From the NCBI GenBank assembly GCA_932521025.1, contig OW051469.1, positions 8,816,398 to 8,880,397 of the forward strand: 64,000 nucleotides of DNA, read 5' to 3'. Shown here one piece after another: positions 51,201-61,257 of the stretch. This stretch comes from Oscheius onirici (Eukaryota > Nematoda > Chromadorea > Rhabditida > Rhabditidae). A model generated the notes under the pieces. It was not told the DNA's origin. It searched no databases and saw nothing but the letters and a program-made list of their open reading frames with translations. The stretch's first letter is position 1. Each line of letters begins with the position of its first letter. Made by a program: the position numbers and the translations under genes.

Positions 51201-52526
51201 GGGATAAAACTTGGGGTAAGGAGAAATATACAACAGGGAAAGAAGGTTTGTAGATGCATCTTGGCAGTAATCTATCTCCGATTCTGTTTTAGAAGTGAAA
51301 GGATGGCTCTATTTGTTTTAGGAATTGGTTTGTTTGATCTTGTAAGTATTTGAAACCTGGACCCGACTCGGTGTGAAAAGAAATTGCGGCGTAAATTTGT
51401 TCTGGGCCTAGATAGAAATATTTTGTTGATGGGTCCTCGAGTTCTCGAGGGAAGAAATTGGAAGAACTGGTTTTTGTCAATGCGGGATTCAGGGGACAAT
51501 ATTTTTTGGATCATTTTGAGATCAGCTACGTTTCTTCGTGTTTTTAAGGTTTCCAATTGTAGGTTGTTATTACGAGATGGGAAGCGGGGAATATTTAGGT
51601 ATGAAAATCGACCCTGGCGGAAGAAGAGTTTGCGAGTAAAATCATTTTGGCCACTTTCTAAGATTTTATCGATTTGGGGGCCTCCGTTGAGAATAGTCTG
51701 GCCGAATTCTAGAAGAGGCCGAACAAAGGTTTTGTAAACTCCAGTCCAGATTTGGACGTCGGAAGTTTTGATGAAACGGAATAGGTTGAAAGTTCGAACC
51801 TTGGACTGGGAAAGGGCTAATCTGGCATGGGGGATCAAGGAGGTGACGAGAAAACCTAAATCGCGAATTTGGGTGGCTTCTTGGAGAGATTATGGCTATT
51901 TGAAGTTTGTTCGAATCTTCCGGGGAACAAGTAGGGTATACAACTTTGGGCTTAAAAACTTGAAATGACAGATATTTCCACTGGTTTTGGTCTTAAAATC
52001 TCAATTTCCAGCCGGCATCGACGACGTGTCGATGGATCTGTCCGTCGACTGGACGCCTCCTGCGAGCCACCGTGCCAGTCGTCGCAATACTGCTTTTTCG
52101 CTGAACATTCCGGCTATTCGACCCAACCCGACGGGCCAGGCTCTCACAGTCCAAAACCTCCGAAATTACGCCAACTCACCGATGGATTCGGCCGAAGAAG
52201 AACAAAAGGAGAGGGTCAGTTTTTCCGCTTTTAATCTCCTCAAAATTAACAGACTACGATATCTGTTTGAGCGTTTTTAAGTAAAAACTATAAAAAATAG
52301 AAAATAGTTGCAGGAACACACCCGTCAAGTGCTAGAAGATATTCGCGGAAAGAGTTTCGACGAGCGCTGCGAAGCGGCCATTCAGCGCAACGAATCCTCC
52401 GATCTCACCCGGACCGTCTCTCGTCTCCTCGCCCGAAATGCCGAAACTGTCAAAATGGCCGAAGTTGGCCGGGCGCCGAAGCCGAAAAATGTCTTCGAGA
52501 TTGACTTTCCGTCTTTCGTATACTGA
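45261..52526 (+). CDS. efr-3: EFR3 homologue, plasma-membrane anchor of PI4-kinase III alpha
   Basis: Fourteen exons give 847 residues. The N terminus MNGLCCCTPCKPR has the Cys cluster that is palmitoylated in EFR3 proteins. The armadillo-like body follows: MQKLTFYAISHPEKLERIGE, NSPSYNRQYDFF, WEQQHMDKIVPSILYNLQ, FAIHVFRAIIYSIQ, LLSIFNSLLKHLRTSVDFER. The C terminus ends FEIDFPSFVY. EFR3 tethers TTC7 and PI4KA to the inner leaflet to make PtdIns4P. The first intron (45299-45499) must begin with GC to keep the frame known from the family. One intron (48050-49915) holds an antisense CK1-like gene; another (50558-52011) holds a foldback and a LINE fragment. Exons: 45261-45298, 45500-45680, 45725-45850, 45912-46077, 46515-46912, 46950-47055, 47382-47548, 47623-47870, 47909-48049, 49916-50186, 50232-50390, 50431-50557, 52012-52214, 52314-52526. 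Confidence 0.92.
48224..49540 (-). CDS. Casein kinase 1 / tau-tubulin kinase-like protein kinase, nested in EFR3
   Basis: Two exons (49108-49540 and 48224-48846) give 351 residues. Seen: glycine loop KLGEGGMGAVYKV; AMKVE with the ATP lysine; HRDIKPGN, the CK1-group form of the catalytic loop, split by the intron just after the Gly; LIDYGMVR, with DYG instead of DFG; FRGTPRYCSINVH, the CK1 activation-segment motif; then DDLWSWLYMLIELHRGLPW. Nematodes have a greatly expanded, often sperm-expressed set of such kinases. Both exons lie within one EFR3 intron on the opposite strand. All catalytic residues appear present, so activity is likely. Confidence 0.88.
50791..50979. mobile_element. Foldback element D in an EFR3 intron
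   Basis: GTGCGAAAGTACCGTATACT and CGAAAG at the left are mirrored by CTTTCGAGTATACGGTACTT and TCGCAC at the right; AGCGCGCCAACTCTTAA pairs with TTAAAAGTTGGTGCGCG further in; GGATAC flanks both ends in opposite orientation. No coding capacity. Confidence 0.75.
51058..51910 (-). mobile_element. Non-LTR retrotransposon (LINE) 3' fragment in an EFR3 intron
   Basis: The minus strand encodes the C-terminal end of a LINE reverse transcriptase ORF: IRDLGFLVTS, then YKTFVRPLLEFGQTI, a variant of the YxxYVRPxLEYG motif that follows the polymerase domain, then QNDFTRKLFFR, LKTRRNVADLKMI and a TRG...RRNFFSHR tail typical of CR1/RTE-like elements. The catalytic YxDD region is absent, so the copy is 5'-truncated as usual for LINEs. 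It ends in short AAATA repeats (51060-51074 on the plus strand as TATTTATTTATTT), the expected 3' tail. Confidence 0.8.
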
Positions 52527-53196
52527 GTTTTATCACCACTCTTTTTGTCCATATTGTATCACAAATTAAACGTTTTATGTTCCTGTTTCTCTCCCACCAC
52601 TTTCCACGTTCAGCTGACAGAGAGGAAATCTCATTTTCGACGTAAATTAGCAGAGAGAAAGGAGCGTGACTTTTCACACTTTGTTGTCATGCGTGTGTCC
52701 TTTTTTCTCCGGATTCCTTTCCGGCGACACGAAAAGGGCGATTGGCTACAAAGGGCGTGGAAAATGTCAGTTTCTGGCTTCGAAGAACCGCCTGTTTTCT
52801 CCATTTTTTCCTATTTCTTCTAAAAAATAAAGAATATTCGAAACCTCATGAGAAAAAGAGGTTGAGTGAGCCAGTAGGCAAAACCGACATTGTCTCGGCT
52901 CGTTCTCTCCTCGGGTCTAATTCCAACAACAACTGGTCAGGAGGACATGGACAGAAACGTTTAAATAGAGCCAACGGCGGTTCTGACTAGTGCTAAATAT
53001 GGTCACTTTACAAAAATCTTGGTTGTTAGTACTTTGTTTACAAGTTTTATCAATTTGGCTACATCAAGCAAACATTGGGTACACACAGTCAGCCAAGATT
53101 TTTGCACAGTGGCCTTTTTTAAAGCGAACATTTATTTACGATAGCCTATGGTCTCTCCCATGGATACTGCAAAATCGATTTTGGTTGGTTCTCGTT
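52527..53196. other. Intergenic region downstream of EFR3
   Basis: No supported exon. ACAAATTAAACG near 52560 may be a variant polyadenylation signal for EFR3. Confidence 0.4.
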
Positions 53197-53268
53197 GGGG
53201 ATATAGCTCAGTGGTAGAGCGCTCCCTTAGCATGGGAGAGGTCTGGGGTTCAATTCCCTATATCTCCA
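53197..53268 (+). tRNA. tRNA-Ala (anticodon AGC)
   Basis: A full cloverleaf: acceptor GGGGATA with TATCTCC, D arm with AGCTCAGTGGTAGAGC, anticodon stem CTCCC/GGGAG enclosing TTAGCAT (anticodon AGC), T arm GGGGTTCAATTCCC, discriminator A. A run of T follows within five bases as Pol III terminator. No intron. Confidence 0.95.
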
Positions 53269-53661
53269 GGATTTTTTTCTTTTTGCAATTTGCTTTTCTT
53301 TTTTTCCTGAACCCTGGAAAAGACTTGTTTCCGCTTCTCCCTTTTAGCACGTGAGAATGTCATTGGAAAGATGGGATCAGCAGGTCGTCTCATTTGCTGC
53401 TCTGACCCGCGACCTCCCCGCAACTAAGAAATGAATGACCACCCGCCTCCCTTTTTTTAATCAACCCAGTCTCTCTTCCACGAATCGACTGACACAATTG
53501 ACTATGTGTGTGGAATGTCACCGGTCCTTTGACATGAGATAAACATTTTTTATGAGATCGAGCCTAATTGAAATGACTCCCTTCCTCTCTCCCTCCTAAC
53601 GATCCAAATACCTCTTTTTTTCAGCGAACTGACTCTTACTGTTCCCTCGACTTTCAGAAAG

Positions 53662-56600
53662 ATGACCAGCAATAACTGGTTCGTTCAGAGCATCATGAGT
53701 GTGAGTCTTTTTCCGTCCTTCTTTTGGATACCAATGAGGAAGAGAGACAATTATGTGAAGGGAATTAGGCGGTCAAAAAGCAGACGATTAATGGAATTTG
53801 AGAGTCAGCAACTCTTTGGTTCTAGTTGTCCAAGGAACAGTGGGCAATGTCCAGAATCGGTGAGAGTAATCAGTTGAGACAGAGTATGGAATGGGACAGA
53901 GCTAGAGATGTCATCAAAAATAAGAACCAGGTTAAAGACTAAAGAATCAGGTTAAAGACAACCAGGTTAGAGAACCAGGTATCCAAAAGTACCCAGTTGC
54001 ATTCGATCAGAGTATGCTCGTCTTGAGTCACAGATTGTATGGGAAAATTTCTGAAAGATTGTTCAGATGATCCCTCTGTCTTCGAAATGTTCACTCCCTA
54101 GGCTACTTCAAAATACGATTCTGATTGTGAGGTTTTATCAAAAAATTTGTGAGGAATGTCCAAACCTGTCTGTCTGAAACCCAAATTGGCAATAATGAAG
54201 GGAGATTTGGGAAGACAACATTCCAGTGCTAAAGTTATAGATTCCTATTTTTCCGCTATCACTTCGCTCTGTCCCGGATTCTCAGTCCTAGATTCCCTTT
54301 GGCTGGATCTGTTTCGGTAACTTCTGGAAGCGCATAGGTTCTTAGAGGAAGACAGTGGGACAGATAAGACTTTGACTTTGAAAAAGACGGGAACTCTCTA
54401 CCTCTAGCCCTGATAAGGTCGTTGCTAACTTTGTTTTCACTATTTTAATGTTCCCTCATTTTTTCCGAAACCTTCATTTTGAAGTTGACAAAAACTCTTG
54501 TAGGCAGGCTACTGTTGGTTAAATGATAGTAAGCTAACGGCATGCGACAAAGTCTGGTAAAAATTGAGTGATTAGGACTGTAACCATTTTAGAACAAGCC
54601 AAAAGTATTCAGCCTTGCAAGGCTCGATACAGTACAGTTATCCCATTCGACAGATGAAAGCTTTTTCATGGTTCATCCCAAGCCCGTAATCTGTTCCATA
54701 TTTTCCCGACGGTGTTTTCCTATTATTCGTACCTCTTCCTCCCTGTCTCCCGCAGCTGGACCACCCTCGCTTGTGACCCACTACATTTTCTACGTCAACA
54801 AGAATTGCGTTCCATGAATTGGAAGTGACATTGCGTGAAGAAAACAGAAGACCAAATGGGCCGCTCTCGGTCAATTCCTCTTTCTCTCTCAAATTAGTTC
54901 GCCTAATCCTTCTTAAGGTCACGATTCGGGGCTTTTAATGCCAAAAATATCTCTGATCCATTTTTTGAGAACTTTATGATGACAAAACCCAATTTATTGG
55001 TCAAGTTTCAGTTAAAATTGAGAGACAGAGGGAATACAGATCTTTGTCTCCAAAGTTGAACCAAGTGGTTAACCCTTAATAAATATTCAGTCGCTGTCAG
55101 CTTCCTTAGGCCTATTTCTGAAGTGCTGCCACGCGCACATCTTTCGTGTGGGAACAATTCTGTTTCTCTGCTCTCCGTCTTTGAACTCCCGTTCAATTCA
55201 TCATTCAACCGTATATAATCTCTTCTTTTTGAGATTTCTTCCTGCTCGTTTGCATATAGACGGCCTCTCTCTAGCTCATTCGAATAACGCTTATTTCAAT
55301 GCTCAAAATGGTGGGAATCTCCTCGTTAGAGCCAGGGGCTTCGTTTGTTCCAGTCATAACCTAATGTGCGTCGCACTGATACTCCTAGCCAATACTTTCT
55401 ATAAGGTCTACTATTATCTCTTCGATGTTTGTGAACATGCACTCGTCAGTGCGCTGCTCTTACTCACGGTTATGCTCTTCTTTCTGCCGATCCTTGTGGA
55501 CATTTTGCACTCGGTAAGTCTAGTCTGTCTGTCCCTCTATCTTTCAGACTCTCTGTCTCTCAGACTCTCTGACTGTCTGACTCTCAATCTTTCTGTCTCT
55601 CTATCTCTCTTTCAATCTCTCTCACACTCTGTCTGTCCCTCTGTCCCTCTGTCCCTTTGTCTCTCAGACTCTCCGTCCACTGAACTCTATCCCCTGCTCA
55701 TCTCCCCCAATTGAACCATCTTCGTTGCTCTCTCAACGACCTCGGTTCGGTCATGCGACATATCCCCTCTCTCTATTTTATGCCAAAACACGAGAGCTCC
55801 TTTTCTAATTGTAGTCAGAGGCCGAGAGAGGACATATTATCCACTCTTCCGGCCAGTTTACTCCTCACACTTGTTTTCCGCCTGGTCTCACATTGCTCTC
55901 TTCGTTTGTCTTACAGAGAGAGACAGAGACTCATACTCTCTGATCCATTCGAATTACCAATTCCAAAAAGACACTTTGACTTGCAGAGAGTTCTAAGAGA
56001 CAAACAAGATTTCAGCTGTTCAGAACAGGTGAACATTTGCTCCTGATTGTCGATCTTCCTAATCTTAATCTTAAGCCGAGTTTAAGCTGAATACACTCCT
56101 CTTTACTGCTTCTCCAGGTGCCTATTTTGGGGTCCGCCGGCTCCCTCGTATCACATTCATGAAATTTGAGAGGCCAACAGCTCATACAAAATTCTCACCC
56201 ATTCGGTTTGTAGGTCATGAGACTCTTCTCCTACCATTTAATTTTCGTTTTTGAATATCGTGACGAGACCAGAAAGCTCATTTTCGTGACAAGACCAAGG
56301 AGGATCAACACACACGTTTACGTGACGGAAAATTAAAGCCTTCAGGTTGATGGCTTCGTTCCTGGAACCGCAGAAATCTCATTATCAGAGCTCTAGTTAT
56401 TCCTCTAAATAATCTTCTTCCATATATTTTCGTGACGAGACCCACTGCGAAGAGCTCGTAGCTTCAGAAACCTGTCACGAAATGATCTTATTCCGACAGT
56501 ATGAGTCTGTTTTCCCAGACGTGGACCATCTCTTTTAAAAATGACCCTAACATTTTCCAATTGTTGAAAACTTCACTTTTAATTTGGTGAGCCATATGAG

Positions 56601-57671
56601 AGGGTTGGTGAGCGGATAGTACTCGTTTTGGATGTCGTGGTGGGACCATAAAACGTCCCGATTATCCAGTTGTACTTTTTTGTTCAGGGAAAACAATTAG
56701 ATGGCTTGATTTAAGATTTGACTCGTCGATTTTTTTGGCACATTTTCAAACTAAAAAAGATTTTCAGGACGAGCAGCGGCCACTGTTTACTATCACAGTT
56801 CTTGTGGCCGGCGTGGTCGGCGGACTGGCCGTCGTCATCACAGTAGTGTATCTCTACCGCTTCTGTCTCAAGAAGAGGCCTCCGGTTACAACGTGAGTCT
56901 TTCTCTATCCTATATAAACTACTGTCCTCTTCAGAACTGGAAAACCGGAGCAGAAGAGAGAACACGTACGGAGTGATGCCTTGAGCCACAGCCGACCACT
57001 GCCGCTTCCACTTGATACACCACTGGACAAGTCGTAAGTTCAGTGGCAGTAAACTAATGAGCTGGGTTCAGATTCGATGCGACTCTGGAGAATGGCAGCT
57101 TTGGAAGTCCGACTCGACTTTCTCAGGTCTTCCCGATGATGAGTAAGGAGCCGTCTTATGTCCAGCGATCGGTTCATGATGTTACCAGAGGGAGCACGAC
57201 AAAAAGTGAGTCAGAGACAGAGAGACAGACGAAGAGTTTCAGGCTCCCTACTCTCAGTGGCCGATTCCCCATCGCGAGCCAGATCTGCAGACCTCTTAGC
57301 CGTCAGTGATCAGTCTGATGTGAGTCCCTGAATATTGAAACACTTCTCAAAGAGTCCATAGTTCTCTCTATTCTTTTTTTGAAAGGGGGACAGGAAGCAG
57401 CTCTGTTCAAACAAGGAGTCGTTGGCAGGCAAATAGGCCAAGTTGGAATATCAGAGACTAATGAACTTGAACTTTGAGAGGGTGTGGCCTACACAAATAG
57501 AAGAGCTTTTTAAAGGGCTGGAAGAAAAGAGCGGGCTTTTTTTTTTTTTTAGAAAAGAACTGATAGAGTTCAGGAAATCAGAGTAAAAACTGTCTGTTAC
57601 AGAATCGCCGAGCTTCTTGTGACGTGCCGAGAGGGACAGGACGACAGCTACCAAGTACAGAAGGACTGGAG
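53662..57671 (+). CDS. Single-pass membrane protein, synaptotagmin-like N-terminal part
   Basis: Exon 53662-53700 (MTSNNWFVQSIMS) joins in phase 0 over a 3 kb intron to 56768-56892, which encodes one strong transmembrane helix (FTITVLVAGVVGGLAVVITV) followed by YLYRFCLKKRPP, a basic juxtamembrane stop with a Cys. Further exons 56935-57037 (approx.), 57072-57205, 57243-57319 and 57603-57671 add a Ser/Thr/Pro-rich linker. Short lumenal end, one helix, Cys-plus-basic cluster and a long linker match synaptotagmins, but no C2 domain is visible downstream in this window. The reading could instead stop at 57327 if the donor at 57320 is not used. C2 exons might lie past 64000 if the zinc-finger gene is nested; otherwise this is an unrelated type I/III membrane protein. 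Confidence 0.5.
55364..55513 (+). CDS. Possible alternative exon with two membrane helices
   Basis: ATG at 55364 opens 50 codons that are almost wholly hydrophobic (MCVALILLANTFY; then LVSALLLLTVMLFFLPILVD) and end at a good donor TCG/GTAAGTC in phase 0. It lies inside the long first intron of the synaptotagmin-like gene and would join in frame to its exon at 56768, so it may be an alternative first exon or a separate small gene. Confidence 0.35.
55515..55680. repeat. CT-rich repeat
   Basis: Imperfect CTGTCTCT / CTCTGACTGTCTGA units begin right after a splice donor, as in the other CT-filled introns. Confidence 0.8.
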
Positions 57672-57739
57672 GTAAGAAGCAGAATTTTATCTGAAAAAAG
57701 GGCTAGAGAACGCTTTTGAACAAAAGAATAAATGTTGTT

Positions 57740-57808
57740 TGATCAACGGGAATCAAACCTATGTCATCTGCACCGCAGACAGACCACTAACCGACTGAGC
57801 TATGCGAG
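57740..57808 (-). repeat. tRNA-derived (SINE-like) sequence
   Basis: Leftward: CATAGCTCAGTCGGTTAGTGG (A box) and GGTTTGATTCCCG (B box). D and T arms can pair, but the acceptor arm and a normal seven-base anticodon loop cannot be drawn. Confidence 0.6.
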
Positions 57809-57884
57809 CAAAGTTGGCTCGTTTTTTGTTTGTGTTCTTTTGATCAACAGCAACTTTGTAATACTTTCGCTTTTTCCTAGCCGA

Positions 57885-57990
57885 AGATGACATTTTTCAG
57901 CTTTATGATGTTCTACAAAATTGTAGCTCTTGATTCGTTCTATAAATTTGTAAAACATCACAACGCTTGAAAATGACTTCCTGGTCTCAA
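57885..57990. repeat. Palindromic hairpin element, copy 3
   Basis: ATGATGTTCTACAAAATTGTAG is mirrored by TTCTATAAATTTGTAAAACATCAC with flanking CATTTTTCAGC against GCTTGAAAATGAC. It follows the tRNA-like sequence at 57740 by about 75 bases. Confidence 0.75.
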
Positions 57991-58373
57991 AAAAACCAAG
58001 TTGAACAATCAGTTAAAAAGCTTCAATATATTATTACTCTTGCCCATTGGGCAGACTTAAAGCCAAAGAAAGTGAAAGAAAAAACGAGGGTGCTGAAGAT
58101 CATTGGATGACGGGAGAACGGGGGACAAGACTGGGAAGAGCTAGGTTCAATATTAAAGCTAAAGTTGGTCATGGCAAGGGAGGGTCACGTGAAGAAAAGT
58201 AGACGGAAAACAGGTGGCACCTAATAAAGCGGCAAGGTAATAAAATTAGGTTAAAGAGAGAAAACGTGGCTATAGTATGGTCTTAAAGGTGGAAAACAGG
58301 CAGTCCTTTAAGTTTTAGTTCGTGGCTGGACAGACAGTACCCCTTCCACAAAGTACCCCTTTACGTAAACGAT

Positions 58374-58497
58374 CGTTTTCGGGTCCAAAATATCATTTGT
58401 CAGCTTTTTCATGTTCCAGAAAGTTGTAGAGCAGATCAAGAGCTACAACTGTGTAGAACACCAAAAAACTGAAAAATGACGTCTTGGGTCCTAAAAA
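58374..58497. repeat. Palindromic hairpin element, copy 4
   Basis: The longest copy: GGGTCC at both ends in opposite orientation, CATTTGTCAGCTTTTT against AAAAACTGAAAAATG, TGTTC/GAACA, and AGTTGTAG/CTACAACT around a loop of AGCAGATCAAG. It shows the full extent of the family (about 115 bases). Confidence 0.8.
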
Positions 58498-58621
58498 GGC
58501 GTAAACTTTTAGCAGAGAGTTTTGGTTACTGTAGGTATTTTGAATTCAAACCAGGTTCCCGCAACGAATTAAACGTTAAAGAGCTCCATTTTGATGATGT
58601 TCAAAAGTTTAAGGAACTGTC

Positions 58622-59707
58622 TCATTGCATAGCATGGGCAAAGCAGCGTGAGACTTGACGCGCAACAATCTCAATAGCAGTGGTCAGATTGTATTCGGTA
58701 GTCAAGCGGGGCGAAGAAACGGCATGCTCGGCCATCTGATGTTGTTCCTGCTCCCTCTCATTGTCTGTAGTATGCTTGCACGTCTTGCACCGGTACCAGG
58801 GATGAGAACTGGCGTGGCGGGTCAGCGCAGCCTTGGTGGCAGCGACAGTCTTCTCACAGACGGAGCAAGCAACTTCGGGCATCTTTTTCTCTTCCAGATT
58901 CCTGAAATCTGTCCCTTGCAAAAAAAAATGTTTAGATCTTCAAATGCAAAAAGATTGGTTAGGCATGGGGATCGAACTCGGGTTATCCGGACAACAGTAA
59001 AACCTCTAACCGACTGAGCCATGCGAGACAAAATTTGCTGGCCATTTCTGGACAGTACTTGAACATTGACTCACCTCAAAAGCTGTTCGACCTCTTTCGT
59101 ACTGTCCTTTTTAGTCTTGGCACAAGCTCTGGGAAAGACTATCTCGATGTAGGCACTGAGTTTGTTGATGTTGCGTCGGTCTTCGATCAGATCCACCTGG
59201 AAAGAATGGGTTCAGTTCTGTCACTCTGTCTCTTACCTTATTCGGATGCCTCTGCCTCATATGAGTGTACAATTTCCCTTTCTCTTTCATCTCGAAACCA
59301 CAAAGCTGACAGCGATAACCACCAGCGTCTGCGTGCAAATTGACGTGCAGCTGGATGGCATTGTCCTGCATTGGGACCTTGTCGTTGCAGATGGCGCATT
59401 GGAGAAATTTTTCACTTAAATTTGTCTGTGAAATCTGGATTAAAGTTCAGAACGAACCCATTGGAATCGGTCACTGCCCGCTGCCTGATCGATTTGATCT
59501 TTCGAAAGAACTCCACGTGCGCTTTGCGGCGATCTTTATTGGCTACTTTGTTGTCGACGGTCTCGACATCAACAAAGAGCTCTTCATCTTCGTCGTCCTT
59601 GTTCTGGGAGAAGGATGTTGATGGCGAGGCGCAGTGGAGTTCTGAAAAACTGGATTGGTCAAGGTTAATGTGTTCCGATGTGGGGAAGAGATTTGGCTCA
59701 GAATAGT

Positions 59708-59748
<41 letters not shown>

Positions 59749-61162
59749 TATTCTTTGATTTCTCCAGTGGTCACAGGTTCCAGTCTCAAAGAATTCTAGT
59801 GGTTTCAGTTCGCAGCTGACCTATTGCCAAGGTTATTCGCTAAAAACACGACGCCCCAATCAGGGAAACCTAGATTCAATCGCTCAAGAGACAGAGAGAG
59901 AGAGACAGTAGCTAACCTGGTTTTGGGCTTTCCAGTGAGGGTAAGGTAGGACCTGGAGCAGGAAGGACTGTGGTGGTTGTTGGAGACGAAAGTGCCGCCG
60001 CCAGAGACTGACGTTGCTGGACTGGAGAGATAATCTCGTGCTCTGTCTTGATATCAACCTGTACTGGTAGTACAAGCTGTTGTGGCATGACTGGACTGAT
60101 AGCCTTTGGAGCTATTGTGGTCGGGACCAGCAAATTGGAGTAGGCTTGTTGTAGAAGAAGCTGTTGATAAGCCATCTGACGGAGAACCTCGTGTTGGAGC
60201 AGATGGTTGTTCAGATTTATGGGGAAGACCATCTGAAAATACTTTGCTTATAAAAGCAAAAAGGAAAATTGTGTCGCGAAACCGAACTCGACACTTTTTG
60301 AACGCTAAGTGAGCACTTTGGCACTGCGCTATTAAGGAAAGGCAGCCGAATTTTTTGACAGCTTGATATTCCGAGACACTCGTCTTTCATGAAAATTTAA
60401 TACAATCTCATATTTTATAATTCATTTTTTAGTATGAAGATTCAATTTTTTCGTCTAGTGATGTTCAGCAAAGTTGTAGCTTTTGATCTGCTCTACAACT
60501 TTTTAGAACATCACAAAGCTGAAAAGTGCAGTTTTCTGCCCAAAAAAATGCGAGTCAAATGTGCGGCTCAGAGATCAACGTCATACCCTGTGCCAGAGAG
60601 AGCGCGCGTTGCTGATCAGCTGAGCGTGTTCTCCGGGCATGATTGATCGATGCCAACTTTTGGGTAAGAGGGAGAACTTGACCCCCACTCTACTGTCTCT
60701 CGGTCAACAGCGGAAGTACTTGTGATTCTCTTTCAGTGGTACAAGGATTTGTAATGGACTGTTTACATATTAAAGGACTGTGAGGACTAGTATCGTGCCG
60801 CCTTGTAACATTCAGTGAGAACAGCTGGTCTCTACTAGGAATTGTGTGCCAGAAATCGGGATCGGACTTCTCGGATAAATCAGTCATAGTTTTGCGAAAA
60901 AATTTGCGGATTCAGGTTACTGACAGTCACTGTTTCTCTGTCTCTGGACCAAAGGTCTCCTTTTATATCTTGTTCTCTTCCCCTCCCTGTCGCCAGAAAT
61001 GTGTCAGGGACGGTATGACGCTGATCAAATTCTTTTAAACAAAAGGCTTCTTTCTCTCACCCTTTTCCCATCGAATAAACTCACATTAACCGATTCTTGT
61101 GGACTCGGAAGAGGACTAGGATAGGCGCCAGAGGCGAGAAATGTCAGTAGATTGGGGTCCAT
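58622..61162 (-). CDS. C2H2 zinc-finger transcription factor
   Basis: Six minus-strand exons (61091-61162, 59917-60232, 59454-59641, 59237-59425, 59075-59196, 58622-58901) give 388 residues, all in phase. The N terminus MDPNLLTFLASGAYPSPLPS and the second exon are Gln/Leu/Pro-rich, activation-domain-like. An acidic Lys-rich linker follows (NKDDEDEELFVDVE). Zinc-finger motifs: CAICNDKV with an H..H pair (LHVNLH), YRCQLCGFEMKEKGKLYTHM, and in the last exon CSVCEKTV...TRHASSH and YRCKTCKHTTDNE...HQMAEH. The fingers are irregular in spacing. No closer family is recognised. One intron (59426-59453) is only 28 bases. A TATA box lies 88 bases before the start. Introns hold tRNA-like sequences, a hairpin element and an ACAGGG repeat. 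Confidence 0.8.
58962..59029 (-). repeat. tRNA-derived (SINE-like) sequence in a zinc-finger gene intron
   Basis: Leftward: GCATGGCTCAGTCGGTTAGAGG (A box) and GAGTTCGATCCCC (B box). Close to the copy at 57740 in its first 25 bases. No acceptor pairing. Confidence 0.6.
59709..59747. repeat. Microsatellite (ACAGGG)n
   Basis: Six to seven perfect GACAGG hexamer units inside an intron of the zinc-finger gene. Confidence 0.95.
60277..60335 (-). repeat. tRNA-derived (SINE-like) sequence, weak
   Basis: Leftward: TAGCGCAGTGCCAAAG as A box and GAGTTCGGTTTCG as B box. Resembles the copy at 6300 in TAGCGCAGTG. Confidence 0.4.
60440..60542. repeat. Palindromic hairpin element, copy 5
   Basis: TAGTGATGTTCAGCAAAGTTGTAG is mirrored by CTACAACTTTTTAGAACATCAC; outer flanks TTTTTTCG and GAAAAGTGCAG also match the other copies. 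It lies in the first intron of the zinc-finger gene. Confidence 0.75.
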
Positions 61163-61249
61163 CACCGAATCATTGGTGAGCTGTAAATTGTAATTGTTTT
61201 GCTTGGAAATATAATCTGAGAGAGCATGACGGAGAAAAAGGCTCGGAGC

Positions 61250-61257
61250 TTATATAG
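61250..61257 (-). promoter_or_regulatory. TATA box of the zinc-finger gene
   Basis: Read leftward this is TATATAAG in a GC-rich setting (GGGCCCGACTATATAAGCTC), 88 bases before the start codon, a good distance for a core promoter with a short leader. Confidence 0.55.

Noticed and set aside
52990-53217. 75-codon plus-strand frame running into tRNA-Ala
   Set aside because: It ends inside a structured tRNA gene and shows no domain; probably not coding.
55711-56046. 111-codon plus-strand frame
   Set aside because: It follows a CT repeat and has no acceptor or donor in phase with neighbouring exons; content is Ser/Leu/Arg-rich as expected of chance.
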